In this document: positions 7,398-16,777 of the stretch, one piece after another | How positions within the stretch are numbered: position 1 is the stretch's first letter | Layout of the letters: the number at the start of each line of letters is the position of its first letter | Assembly (NCBI RefSeq): GCF_005116445.1 | Contig: NZ_SWBQ01000001.1 | Coordinates: forward strand, 372,001-436,000 | DNA length: 64,000 nucleotides | From: Pedobacter frigoris | Lineage (GTDB): Bacteria; Bacteroidota; Bacteroidia; Sphingobacteriales; Sphingobacteriaceae | Direction of reading: 5' to 3' | Made by a program: the position numbers and the translations under genes | The notes under the pieces: generated by a model | Seen by the model: only the letters and a program-made list of their open reading frames with translations | What the model was told of the DNA's origin: nothing | Database searches by the model: none

Positions 7398-10136
7398 ATG
7401 AAGTTTTTCAAAAACAAGAAATTTTTAGTGCTGTTGGTGCTTTGTGTTGTAGTGGCTTTAGGCTCATTGTTGATGCCGTATGATAAGTCTGTAGATTTTA
7501 ATACAGAGGTAAAGCCAATAATCAACAAAAAATGTATTTCCTGCCATGGTGGGGTTAAAAAGCAAGGTGGATTTAGTCTCCTTTTTCATGAAGAAGCACT
7601 AGCGGCCACTAAAAGTGGTAAGCCGGCCATCATTCCCGGTGATCCGGATGGGAGTGAATTTATCAGGAGGCTGACCAGTAAGGATCCGGAAGAGCGCATG
7701 CCTTACAAACATGATGCACTAAGTGATGAAGAAATCGATATTTTTAGAAGATGGGTTAAGCAAGGTGCCAAATGGGGAGATCACTGGGCGTATTTGCCTG
7801 TTAAAAAGGTAGAACTCCCGGATGTAGATGAGGATTGGGTGAAGAATGATATTGACCGGTTCATACTGGAAAAGCTGGATGAGCAAGACCTTGACCCCTC
7901 TAAAGAAGCGGATAAGCCAACTTTATTAAGAAGAGTCAGCCTGGACCTTATCGGTATGGCTCCTTCTGAAAAGCTGGTTAACAAATACCTAAGCAGCAAG
8001 GACAACGACAAAGCCTATGAACTCCTTGTAGACTCGCTGATGGCTTCTCCGCGTTTCGGTGAAAAATGGGCGTCTATGTGGTTGGATGTAGCCCGTTATG
8101 CTGATACTAAAGGTTATGAATCGGATGGCGGACGAAACATTTGGCAGTACAGGGATTGGGTAATTCGTGCGTTCAATGATGATAAGCCTTATAACACATT
8201 CATTACCGAACAGATTGCAGGTGATCTGATAGAAAATGCGACAGATGAGGATTATATAGCAACTGCTTTTCACAGAAACACAATGACCAACGATGAAGGC
8301 GGAACAAGCAATGAGGAATTTAGGGTTGCGGCGGTTATGGACCGTGTGAATACAACATGGGAAGGATTGTTGAGCTCTACTTTTGCTTGTGTACAATGTC
8401 ACAGTCATCCATATGACCCTTTTAAGCACGATGAGTTTTATAAATTCATGGCTTATTTTAATAATACCAGGGATGAGGATGTTCAATCGGAATACCCCTT
8501 GTTGAAACAATACAATGATTCATTAAATACCAAACTGGTCTCCCTGACCAGCTGGTTAAAGCAAAATGTCTCAGAACAGAAATCGAAGGAAATATATAAG
8601 TTTCTGAAAACAGGACAGCCGATCATCAACTCGATCGAGGCAGATAGTCTGGTTAACTCAGTTATTGGAAATAACAATATTGCCTTGTTTTTTAAGAACA
8701 ATGCTATAGCACGTATTAAGCAGGTAGACCTAGATGGAGTGGACCAACTGATTGCAAAATACTCGACGGGTAAACCAGGTGGGAAAATGGAATTGCGTCT
8801 GGATCGTCCAAATGGCCCGCTTATTGCCTCCTGGAAAGTAACCGAAGGTCCGGGCTATCAAAGCGTCCCTGTCGATTTTAAAACACAACAAGGTGTTCAC
8901 GATGTATACATCAGTTATAAAAACCCTACACTTACCAATAAAGACGAGACGGTAGTTTATTTTGACTGGTTCCGCTTTTCGCAGCAATTTCCGGGTAAAG
9001 ACAAACCGGGATATAAAGAAAACAAAGAGACCTTCTGGGTATTGCTGAACTCCAATGCAAAGTCTATCCCAGTTATGGTAGAAAATCCGGCAAACAGACG
9101 ACGTAAGACCCATGTATTCGAAAGAGGTGCATGGACATCGCTTGGTGCAGAAGTACAAGTTGGTGTGCCAAAAACACTGCAATACGCAATGCCGGCCAAT
9201 GCGCCAAAAAACAGAATGGGACTGGCGATGTGGCTGACTGACAAAAAAAATCCCTTGTTATCCAGAACTATGGCCAACCGCTTATGGGAACAGTTGTTCG
9301 GTACAGGCATCGTAGAAACACTGGAAGATATGGGAACGCAGGGTATGAACCCTACCCATAAAGAATTACTCGATCATCTTTCATGGCAGTTTATGAATGA
9401 TTATAAATGGAGTGTGAAGCGACTGATTAAAGAGATGGTGATGAGTGCTGCCTACAGACAGGATTCAAGGGTAACTGAAGAGATGAAGGAGAAGGACCTC
9501 TTTAATAAGTTTTATGCAAGAGGACCGAGGATCAGACTCAGTGCGGAACAGCTGCGCGATCAGGATCTTTCGATCAGCGGGGTACTCAGTACGAAGATGT
9601 ATGGAATAGGGGTGATGCCATGGCAGCCGGAAGGGGTGTGGAATTCTCCGTACAATGGTGCCAAATGGAATACTTCAGATGGTGAAGATCAATACCGCAG
9701 GGCAATCTATACTTATTGGAAGAGAACAGCACCTTATCCTTCGATGATCGCCTTTGACGGAGCACAACGTGTAGTCTGCAGTCCACGAAGGATCAGGACC
9801 AATACACCTTTACAGGCATTGGTTACGCTGAATGACTCCGCTTACATCGCCATAGCGAAGCATTTCGCTCTTCGGATGAAAAAGGAAGGCGGAAGAGATG
9901 TGAGGAGTCAAATCGCTAAAGGTTATCAATGGATGATGTACAGGGCAATACCAGAGGGCAAATTAAAAGTATTGAATGATTTGTATAAAACGGCTTTTGA
10001 TGACTACAAACGTCATCCAGCGAAAGCTTTAGAAATATTGGGAGAGGAACATAAAAGTGATATTCCGGAAAGGGCCGCGATGGTCGTGGTGGCAAATGCC
10101 ATGTTGAATTTTGAAGAGGCACTGACAAAAAATTAA
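7398..10136 (+). CDS. PSD1 / DUF1549-DUF1553 c-type cytochrome protein
   Basis: 912 residues. An N-terminal hydrophobic segment (8-27) exports the protein. A planctomycete-type cytochrome c domain follows with heme motif C46-I-S-C49-H50, then the DUF1549 domain (about 140-350) with a second heme-type motif C331-V-Q-C334-H335, an inserted carbohydrate-binding-like region (about 430-540), and DUF1553 (about 600-880). Proteins of this class are usually encoded next to a DUF1501 protein, as here, and are thought to perform periplasmic redox work on sugars or other polymers; the reaction is not established. First gene of a four-gene operon with gaps of 5, 43 and 6 bases. Confidence 0.92.
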   Translation: MKFFKNKKFLVLLVLCVVVALGSLLMPYDKSVDFNTEVKPIINKKCISCHGGVKKQGGFSLLFHEEALAATKSGKPAIIPGDPDGSEFIRRLTSKDPEERMPYKHDALSDEEIDIFRRWVKQGAKWGDHWAYLPVKKVELPDVDEDWVKNDIDRFILEKLDEQDLDPSKEADKPTLLRRVSLDLIGMAPSEKLVNKYLSSKDNDKAYELLVDSLMASPRFGEKWASMWLDVARYADTKGYESDGGRNIWQYRDWVIRAFNDDKPYNTFITEQIAGDLIENATDEDYIATAFHRNTMTNDEGGTSNEEFRVAAVMDRVNTTWEGLLSSTFACVQCHSHPYDPFKHDEFYKFMAYFNNTRDEDVQSEYPLLKQYNDSLNTKLVSLTSWLKQNVSEQKSKEIYKFLKTGQPIINSIEADSLVNSVIGNNNIALFFKNNAIARIKQVDLDGVDQLIAKYSTGKPGGKMELRLDRPNGPLIASWKVTEGPGYQSVPVDFKTQQGVHDVYISYKNPTLTNKDETVVYFDWFRFSQQFPGKDKPGYKENKETFWVLLNSNAKSIPVMVENPANRRRKTHVFERGAWTSLGAEVQVGVPKTLQYAMPANAPKNRMGLAMWLTDKKNPLLSRTMANRLWEQLFGTGIVETLEDMGTQGMNPTHKELLDHLSWQFMNDYKWSVKRLIKEMVMSAAYRQDSRVTEEMKEKDLFNKFYARGPRIRLSAEQLRDQDLSISGVLSTKMYGIGVMPWQPEGVWNSPYNGAKWNTSDGEDQYRRAIYTYWKRTAPYPSMIAFDGAQRVVCSPRRIRTNTPLQALVTLNDSAYIAIAKHFALRMKKEGGRDVRSQIAKGYQWMMYRAIPEGKLKVLNDLYKTAFDDYKRHPAKALEILGEEHKSDIPERAAMVVVANAMLNFEEALTKN

Positions 10137-10141
10137 ATGTA

Positions 10142-11650
10142 ATGACAAGAGACGAATTAAATGCGCATCGCCTGGTAAAGGAAGCTCAGGAAACAGAGTT
10201 AAGGGCGTTTACACGCAGACATTTTTTGAAGGAAAGCGCCATGGGACTTGGTGCGGTTGCGATTGGTTCATTGCTGGCCAGCTGCGGATTAGGTGGTAAA
10301 AGTCACAATGAAATCTTATATGATCCGGCGCATCCGCTGTTGCCAAAATCGCCTCCGTTTATAGGTAAAGCCAAAAGCGTGATTTACCTGCATATGGCCG
10401 GTGCCCCGTCACAATTAGAATTGTTCGATTTTAAACCTGAACTGATGAAAATGGATGGACAGGATTGTCCGCCATCTTTACTTGCAGGTAAAAAATTCGC
10501 CTTTATAACCGGTGTGCCCAAAATGCTGGGTGCGCAGGCAAAATTTGCGCAGCACGGAGAGAGCCGGGCATGGGTAAGTGAAAACCTTCCGCATTTTTCT
10601 ACCATGGTAGATGAAGTTAGTTTTTTAAAGGCATGTTCCACTGATCAGTTTAACCATGCTCCGGCACAATTACTGATACATACCGGTAGTCCAAGGTTAG
10701 GGAGACCAAGTATGGGTAGCTGGGCTACTTATGGTCTGGGTACTGAAAATCAGAACCTGCCTGGCTTTGTCGTGCTAACCAGTGGTGGAAGTTTTCCTGA
10801 TGCAGGTAAAAGCATATGGGGAAGCGGGTTTTTACCTTCAGTGTACCAGGGTGTACAATGCAGAAGTGAAGGTGACCCGGTGCTCTTCATCAAAGATCCT
10901 CATGGAATGAGCAGAGATCTCCGCAAGGCGTCACTAGATGCGATTAATGCATCTAATGAGCAGGAGTATGCAAATTATAACGATCCTGAGATACTTTCAC
11001 GCATTGCTCAATATGAAATGGCTTACCGGATGCAGATCTCTGCGCCAGAGGTAATGAATATCAACGATGAGCCACAATACATTCATGATATGTACGGAAC
11101 TCAGCCTGGCAAATCTTGTTTTGCGAACAATGTATTGCTCGCAAGGAAACTGGTGGAAAAAGGAGTGAGGTTCGTTCAATTGTTTGATTGGGGCTGGGAT
11201 GCCCATGGCGACGGACCAAATAACTCATTGAATATTGGTCTGAAAAATAAATGCCGCAGTACCGATAAGCCAATTACGGCATTGTTGCTGGATCTGAAGC
11301 AACGTGGACTTTTAGATGAAACATTGGTGGTCTGGGGCGGTGAGTTTGGCCGTACGCCGATGATGGAGAACAGGAACGGTGTTCAGAACCCTTATAATGG
11401 CAGAGATCACCATACAGAAGCTTTTACTATGTGGATGGCTGGCGGCGGTATCAAAAAGGGATACACCCATGGTGAAACAGATGAGATCGGTTATAGTGCT
11501 TTAAGTGGAAAGGTAGATCCTTTCGATATACAGGCAACGATATTAAACCAACTGGGCTTCGATCATGAACAGTTTACCTATCCTTTCCAGGGAAGACCTT
11601 TCCGTCTGACTGATGTAGCGGGTAAAGTGATACGTGATATTGTAGCCTAA
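10142..11650 (+). CDS. DUF1501 domain protein, exported
   Basis: 502 residues. The N-terminus has a twin-arginine-like stretch (RRHFLKES, residues 25-32) and then a hydrophobic segment ending in LLASC, so it may be a Tat-exported lipoprotein. The body is a DUF1501 domain, an alkaline-phosphatase/sulfatase-like fold, with metal-ligand-like segments such as DWGWDAHGDG, VVWGGEFGRTP and the GRDHHTEAF segment. It begins 5 bases after the PSD1 gene, the standard partner in this family pair. The substrate is unknown. The metal-binding residues look complete, so I regard it as functional. Confidence 0.92.
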   Translation: MTRDELNAHRLVKEAQETELRAFTRRHFLKESAMGLGAVAIGSLLASCGLGGKSHNEILYDPAHPLLPKSPPFIGKAKSVIYLHMAGAPSQLELFDFKPELMKMDGQDCPPSLLAGKKFAFITGVPKMLGAQAKFAQHGESRAWVSENLPHFSTMVDEVSFLKACSTDQFNHAPAQLLIHTGSPRLGRPSMGSWATYGLGTENQNLPGFVVLTSGGSFPDAGKSIWGSGFLPSVYQGVQCRSEGDPVLFIKDPHGMSRDLRKASLDAINASNEQEYANYNDPEILSRIAQYEMAYRMQISAPEVMNINDEPQYIHDMYGTQPGKSCFANNVLLARKLVEKGVRFVQLFDWGWDAHGDGPNNSLNIGLKNKCRSTDKPITALLLDLKQRGLLDETLVVWGGEFGRTPMMENRNGVQNPYNGRDHHTEAFTMWMAGGGIKKGYTHGETDEIGYSALSGKVDPFDIQATILNQLGFDHEQFTYPFQGRPFRLTDVAGKVIRDIVA

Positions 11651-11693
11651 CTATTGACCAAATTATAGACAAACACAAACCTGAACCGATTAA

Positions 11694-12629
11694 ATGAATC
11701 AAAATAGAAGAAATTTTTTAAAAACTACAGCTACTGCAACTGCGGCTGGCCTGCTGGGGCCGCTTGGTGAAATCACAGCTGCAGAAATACCGTTTGTACA
11801 GTCAAAAGCTGGTTATGAGCTTTTGTTTATGGCTACCGATTGGGGCTTTGCCGGCTCAACAGAAGAATTTTGTGCAGCAGCCAAAAAGGAGGGCTACGAA
11901 GGCATAGAAGTCTGGTGGCCCGCAGGTAATGTAGCGGCACAGGAGAAACTATTTGCAGCCTTAAAAAAGCATGACCTTCAGGTTGGATTTTTATGTGGCG
12001 GCGGCGGATCAGATGCCCTGGGTCATTTAAATTCATTCAAAGCTAGTCTGGATGCCATACTCAGCAATAAATTCCAAAAGCCAGTATATGTCAATTGCCA
12101 TTCTGGTAAGGATTTTTTTAGTTATGATCAAAATAAAATGTTCATTGACTATACCGTAAAAAAGACTAAAGAAACAGGTGTGCCGGTTTATCATGAGACG
12201 CACAGGGGACGAATGCTCTATTCAGCAATCGTTGCGAAGCAGTTCATCGAGAAAAACCCTGATTTGCGTCTGACACTTGATATTTCACACTGGTGTGTGG
12301 TTCATGAAAGTTTGCTGGGCGACCAGAAGGAGACAATTGATCTTGCCTTGAGTCGGGTGGATCACATCCATTCCAGGGTAGGTCACTCACAAGGACCACA
12401 GGTAAATGATCCAAGAGCTCCGGAATGGGAACAGGCGATAAAATCACACCTGGCATGGTGGGATAAGGTTATCGAACGTAAAAAACAGAAAGGAGAACGA
12501 ATGACGATACTTACGGAGTTTGGACCTCCTGACTATTTGCCTACATTGCCTTACACTAGACAGCCTGTTGCGGATCAATGGGGAATAAATGTTCATATGA
12601 TGAATTTGCTGCGTAAACGTTATCAATAA
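11694..12629 (+). CDS. Sugar phosphate isomerase/epimerase-like protein, Tat-exported
   Basis: 311 residues with a Tat signal (RRNFLKTTA, residues 5-13, then an Ala-rich segment). The rest is an AP-endonuclease-2/xylose-isomerase-like TIM barrel, with likely metal ligands in the segments VNCHSGKDF, YHETHRGR, LDISHW and HIHSRVGH, and the late Glu in LTEFGPPDY. Export means the substrate is met in the periplasm, unlike cytoplasmic isomerases. Exported members of this superfamily occur in 3-keto-glycoside pathways of Bacteroidota, which would fit the DUF1080 and oxidoreductase genes at 44-47 kb. That link is inferred. Confidence 0.88.
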   Translation: MNQNRRNFLKTTATATAAGLLGPLGEITAAEIPFVQSKAGYELLFMATDWGFAGSTEEFCAAAKKEGYEGIEVWWPAGNVAAQEKLFAALKKHDLQVGFLCGGGGSDALGHLNSFKASLDAILSNKFQKPVYVNCHSGKDFFSYDQNKMFIDYTVKKTKETGVPVYHETHRGRMLYSAIVAKQFIEKNPDLRLTLDISHWCVVHESLLGDQKETIDLALSRVDHIHSRVGHSQGPQVNDPRAPEWEQAIKSHLAWWDKVIERKKQKGERMTILTEFGPPDYLPTLPYTRQPVADQWGINVHMMNLLRKRYQ

Positions 12630-12635
12630 GTCGAT

Positions 12636-14048
12636 ATGGTCATTTTAACAATTACTGAGTTTATAGGAAGGTTCCATCCTGTATTGGTCCATCTGCCTAT
12701 AGGAATCCTGTTACTGGGCTGCTTTTTTCAATTGCTTTCTTCGGGAAACAGGTTTCTAACCTTAAAACCTGCCATACCTCTTATCTATCTGCTTGGCGGA
12801 ATCGGTGCTATATTTTCATCGATAACCGGTTACCTTTTGTCTCAGAGTGGTGATTATGATGGCAGTCTGGTTCAGCTTCATCAATGGATGGGAATTAGCG
12901 TAGCAGCCATTTCTATGGTCGTATATGTGCTATTCAGGATACAGGTAAAAGAAGTTTACTTAAATGTTATAGCAGTGTTTCTGATTTTGCTAACGGCGCT
13001 TACAGGTCATTACGGAGGTTCGCTGACACATGGATCCGATTATATCAGTTCCGCGTTGAAAAGTGACGGCGGCGGAAAGGTAGCCATACCACCCGTGCCC
13101 AATGTGCAGCAGGCATTTGTATACAAACATATGGTTCAGCCACTTTTGCAGAACCGTTGCTACAGTTGTCACGGATCAGAGAAACAAAAAGGAAAACTGA
13201 GACTCGACACGAAAGATTTTATCCTAAAAGGAGGCGAGGCCGGGGCATCGTTGGTAGCCGGTAATATTGAAGAAAGTGAATTGATCAAGCGATTATTACT
13301 GCCTCCTTCTAATGAAGATCATATGCCTCCAAAAGAGAAACCACAATTGACTGAACAGGAGATTGAGTTGCTAAAATGGTGGGTTAGTGAAGGAGCAGAT
13401 TTCGATAAGAAAACACAGGATTTAAAACAAACGGAAAAGATCAAGTCGACACTGCTGACCTTCCAGGAAGGTGCAAAAGCTGCGACAGCTAAGAAGCTGG
13501 ATCTTCCTGAAAAAGAAGTAAGTAAAGCCGATGCTGCTGTCATCGCTGATTTAAAAAAGGCTGGAGTAGTGGTTATTCCTGTCAAGGGGAATAGTAATTA
13601 TTTATCAGCAAGTTTTGTGACGGTAAAAGCGAGTCCTGAAGTTTTGAAATTGCTGGGTGGATTGGACAAGCAACTGGTTTGGCTCAACCTGTCTAACACT
13701 GCACTTAGCGATGCGCAAATAAAGAGCCTGTCGAGCTTTGGTGCATTGATGCGTATCAATTTGAGTCGTACACCGATAACAGATGCAAGCGCCGACGGTC
13801 TCGTAAAGTTGAAAAACTTACAGTATATAAATCTTGTAGGAACTAAGATGACGGCAAAAGGTTTGGCTAAGCTTGCTGGTTTAAAAGAATTAAGCAAAGT
13901 ATATCTTTATCAATCGGGCGTGAAGAAAGAAGATCAGGCTGGATTGAAAAAGTTATTTAAGAAAGTAACCCTGGATTTTGGAGATTACACCGTTCCTATT
14001 TTAGCACAGGATACTACGGAAGTAAAACCGCCGGAAGCAGGCAAATAA
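12636..14048 (+). CDS. Membrane c-type cytochrome with DUF2231 and leucine-rich repeats
   Basis: 470 residues. The N-terminal part (10-135) is a four-helix DUF2231-like membrane domain opening with FHPVLVHLPIGI, a pattern with histidines that may bind heme. A planctomycete-type cytochrome c domain follows with C175-Y-S-C178-H179 and a LRLD segment. A lysine-rich linker leads to a C-terminal leucine-rich-repeat stretch (about 340-450; LVWLNLSNTALSD and two more repeats). It starts 6 bases after the isomerase-like gene and so closes the operon. It is well placed to take electrons from the periplasmic partners and anchor the module to the inner membrane. That role is inferred. Confidence 0.9.
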   Translation: MVILTITEFIGRFHPVLVHLPIGILLLGCFFQLLSSGNRFLTLKPAIPLIYLLGGIGAIFSSITGYLLSQSGDYDGSLVQLHQWMGISVAAISMVVYVLFRIQVKEVYLNVIAVFLILLTALTGHYGGSLTHGSDYISSALKSDGGGKVAIPPVPNVQQAFVYKHMVQPLLQNRCYSCHGSEKQKGKLRLDTKDFILKGGEAGASLVAGNIEESELIKRLLLPPSNEDHMPPKEKPQLTEQEIELLKWWVSEGADFDKKTQDLKQTEKIKSTLLTFQEGAKAATAKKLDLPEKEVSKADAAVIADLKKAGVVVIPVKGNSNYLSASFVTVKASPEVLKLLGGLDKQLVWLNLSNTALSDAQIKSLSSFGALMRINLSRTPITDASADGLVKLKNLQYINLVGTKMTAKGLAKLAGLKELSKVYLYQSGVKKEDQAGLKKLFKKVTLDFGDYTVPILAQDTTEVKPPEAGK

Positions 14049-14051
14049 CTT

Positions 14052-14708
14052 CTAAAATAGATTTTTGATTTTAGCGTAATCTAGCTGAAGATAGTTCTCT
14101 ATATACAGGTCACATGGGGGTAGTTCGTTTTTTGTATGTGAAGACAATACACCGACGACCCTCATGCCTGCGTTCAACGCAGCAGATACTCCCGAGAAAG
14201 AATCCTCGAATACAAGACATTGATCGGCGGACACCCCAAGGTTTTCGGCAGATTTAAGGTATACTTCAGGATCGGGCTTGTGTTTTTTCACATTTTCACT
14301 TGCGAGAACAGAACCCAGTTTTTCCTGTATGTCTACTTTGTTTAGTATCAATTCAAGGTTGGCAAAGGGGGCGGAAGTAGCCACGCCTAATTTTACATTG
14401 TTATCATAAAGGTCGGCTATGAAATCTCTAAAACCCGCTATTGGATCTATGTGCGGCGCATAAATCTTTCTAAAAAGGCTTTCTTTCTCGTATTCGAGCT
14501 GCAGCAATTCTTCCCCTGCAATAGGCCTTTTTAAAAAATGGCTTAAAATATAGCTGTTGCTTTTCCCGTACATATGCTGGGCAAACTCGTCTTCAGTAGG
14601 GGCCAGGTTCCGTGTAGAGAAAAATTCCCGGAAAGCTTTGGAGTGGTAAGGGTTGGTATGACAAATGACACCATCCATATCAAAAATGATTGCAATTTCT
14701 TTATTCAT
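14052..14708 (-). CDS. HAD superfamily hydrolase (beta-phosphoglucomutase-like)
   Basis: 218 residues, cytoplasmic. HAD motif I is FDMDGV (nucleophile Asp in IIFDMDGVICHT), motif II is the Ser/Thr in GVATSAP, motif III is the Lys in the KKHKPDPEVY segment, and motif IV is VFEDSFSG. A helical cap lies between motifs I and II (about 17-85), as in beta-phosphoglucomutase and related sugar-phosphate phosphatases. It converges on the cytochrome gene with only 3 bases between the stops and has no functional partner nearby. Either mutase or phosphatase activity is possible. Confidence 0.9.
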   Translation of the reverse strand: MNKEIAIIFDMDGVICHTNPYHSKAFREFFSTRNLAPTEDEFAQHMYGKSNSYILSHFLKRPIAGEELLQLEYEKESLFRKIYAPHIDPIAGFRDFIADLYDNNVKLGVATSAPFANLELILNKVDIQEKLGSVLASENVKKHKPDPEVYLKSAENLGVSADQCLVFEDSFSGVSAALNAGMRVVGVLSSHTKNELPPCDLYIENYLQLDYAKIKNLF

Positions 14709-14849
14709 TGTTGCAAAGTTAACACTTCTGAAACTCAGTTTTTAGTCTGAATTTCTATAGACCGGTAAAATATATTATTTTTTTTGCCTGAATTTCAGCT
14801 CATTTCACGTGTATTTTGAAATAGAATTAGAAAATATAAAAACAAGCTA

Positions 14850-14857
14850 TATCTTCG
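14850..14857 (+). promoter_or_regulatory. -7 promoter box of tRNA-Gly
   Basis: TATCTTCG, one mismatch from TAnnTTTG, lies 12 bases before the first base of the tRNA. This is the expected spacing for a stable-RNA promoter with a short 5' leader. Confidence 0.45.
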
Positions 14858-14869
14858 CAGAACTTAAAA

Positions 14870-14942
<73 letters not shown>

Positions 14943-14979
14943 CAAATTTCTTTCCGTATCGATCCGGCACAGCAGACAG

Positions 14980-15632
14980 CTAAAAATTTCCTGAAAAAGA
15001 CAAGCCAATTTTTTTATCCCGATAAAGCGGGCTGACGTTGTAGTTTGATGAATGCTTACCCAATGCCTGTTGTTGTATAACCTCAATATGCCGGTGGTTC
15101 CTGCTACAGCATATCCTGCATAGCCAATCCATGGAGAAACACCCTTGTATTCCTGTTTTAGAAACTCAGCAGCTGCAAAAGAAGTTGCAGTATGCCCTGA
15201 GGGGAATGAGTTATCTGTTGTCCCGTCCGGTCTTATCCTGTTTGTCTGAGATTTAACGATTCTTACCGAAGCGGTCATAATTGCCATGGAAACTGCATAT
15301 ATCCCTGTAGCATCCAGCAGGTCATTTTTGCCTTTTACGCCGGATAAATTTAAACCGTAAACTGCAGCAGCAGGAGCATACTGAATGAAATTATCGACAT
15401 GGACTGAAAAAAACGGATGGTCTTCCTGTAACTCTGCCCGTGTAGTTCTGTCCAGATCACGTATGGGGTTATTGCCGCCTGCTGCTATCCCGTAGCCAAT
15501 AAAAATGGTCGGGATAATAAAGGGGGCAATTTTTAGACGGTTATCCTTTGAAAGTGAATCGGCATTTTTATTGCACTGGGCCTGACTTATAAATGGAAAG
15601 CAGAACAGTAAGCTATACTTTAAATTCAACAT
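14980..15632 (-). pseudogene. PAP2 superfamily phosphatase, damaged by an internal deletion
   Basis: The intact part has an N-terminal membrane segment, motif C1-like KSQTNRIRPDG, motif C2 PSGHTAT and the beginning of motif C3 (RLYNNRHWVS). After this Ser the expected catalytic Asp is absent, and the frame runs on through unrelated sequence and antisense to the tRNA, stopping only at 14847. In another frame, 14980-15050 encodes a segment (NVSPLYRDKKIGLSFSGNF, then stop) that looks like the usual Bacteroidota PAP2 C-terminus. The simplest reading is an internal deletion that joined C3 to the tail out of frame. Phosphatase activity is unlikely. Confidence 0.65.
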
Positions 15633-15755
15633 ATTATTTTATTTACCCGAAACTACCCATCAATTCTGAATTGATTTTGAAGTAAAGTTAAAGTAGTAAA
15701 AAAATATGCTAAATATATTTTTACTTGGAATTTATAAGTGCATGATGATCGATAA

Positions 15756-16667
15756 TTAGCGAACTGCTGATCTGATGGAATTTCTATAATCTGTTGGTTT
15801 GAAGCCTGTGAATTTTTTGAATACATTAGAAAAATACTGGGATGAAGAAAACCCAAGTTCGTGAGCGATATTATTAATGGAATTGTCATTGTTTTCCAGC
15901 ATTAATTTAGAATACTGTATTTTTTTTCTTAACACATATTCAAGCGGGGGGAGGCCTGTCTTTTGTTTAAACCAGGATTTAAATCTGGATTCAGACAGGA
16001 AAATCAATCCGGCCAATTGCTCAATAGAAAAATTCTCCTGAATGTGATCCGCAACGTACTTTTTAATCCGGTTTAGAGATTCGTCGCTTTTAGTAACCTT
16101 TAAGTTGTTACCTACCTGCACTAGTTCGATTAAAAATCCTGAAAGTGCGTGCTTGACCTGGATGACTTGCATTGTAGATAAAGTATCATTGTTTTTAAGC
16201 TCCATTACCAGGTCTAGCTGTTTTTTCATGCCTGAAGTTCCTTCAAAATGACGCTTTGGTAATTCAAATAGACATTGAAAATATGCCTTACTTTCTTCTG
16301 CATTGAAATTTAAAATAGCAGGGAACTTGTTGTGTTGTGAGAAATCCAAAATTAGCCAATACAATTCGCCTTTATCCTCGGGATGCCCAGCTGAGCTATG
16401 TATTTCATCAGGATAAGTAATTAAGATATCACCGCCTTTGATTTGATATAATTCCCCATTAACCTCGTAAGTCTGTTCTCCTTTTAGGCAAAAGCAGATC
16501 TCAATCATTCCGGAATGCTTATGAGGTTTCAGTTCAGGAAAGACCGTTTTGTAACGATAGTATCCTAATACAATTACTGTGTTTAATTTCCATTTTCTGA
16601 AATCAATTATGGTTCTTTGTTTAGTAGATTGAAGATCAAGTTCTGGCATAAGGATATTTACGTACAA
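15756..16667 (-). CDS. AraC family transcriptional regulator with cupin sensor domain
   Basis: Up to 303 residues; the second Met (16649, MPELDLQ) is the more likely start. The N-terminal cupin (about 45-115, with HKHSGMIEICFCLKG and DEIHSSAGH) binds a small ligand, probably a sugar. The C-terminal AraC domain (about 200-300) has two helix-turn-helix units (LAGLIFLSESRFKSWFK and IAHELGFSSSQYFSNVFKK). It is divergent from the secreted protein at 16778 and is the natural candidate to control it. The 110-base region between them contains two and a half copies of AGTATTAT at 16671-16690. Confidence 0.9.
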   Translation of the reverse strand: MYVNILMPELDLQSTKQRTIIDFRKWKLNTVIVLGYYRYKTVFPELKPHKHSGMIEICFCLKGEQTYEVNGELYQIKGGDILITYPDEIHSSAGHPEDKGELYWLILDFSQHNKFPAILNFNAEESKAYFQCLFELPKRHFEGTSGMKKQLDLVMELKNNDTLSTMQVIQVKHALSGFLIELVQVGNNLKVTKSDESLNRIKKYVADHIQENFSIEQLAGLIFLSESRFKSWFKQKTGLPPLEYVLRKKIQYSKLMLENNDNSINNIAHELGFSSSQYFSNVFKKFTGFKPTDYRNSIRSAVR

Positions 16668-16777
16668 AATAGTATTATAGTATTATAGTGTTCTTGAAAA
16701 ACTTAATGTAAAGCTAATTTTATAAAAAGAAAGTCTATGAAATTAAACTGAGGTATAGATAAAAAGGCAGTTAAACA

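Noticed and set aside
16671..16690. Two and a half copies of AGTATTAT between the AraC and secreted protein genes
   Set aside because: Short and A/T rich; it may help AraC binding but cannot be told from chance, so it is only mentioned under the AraC gene.
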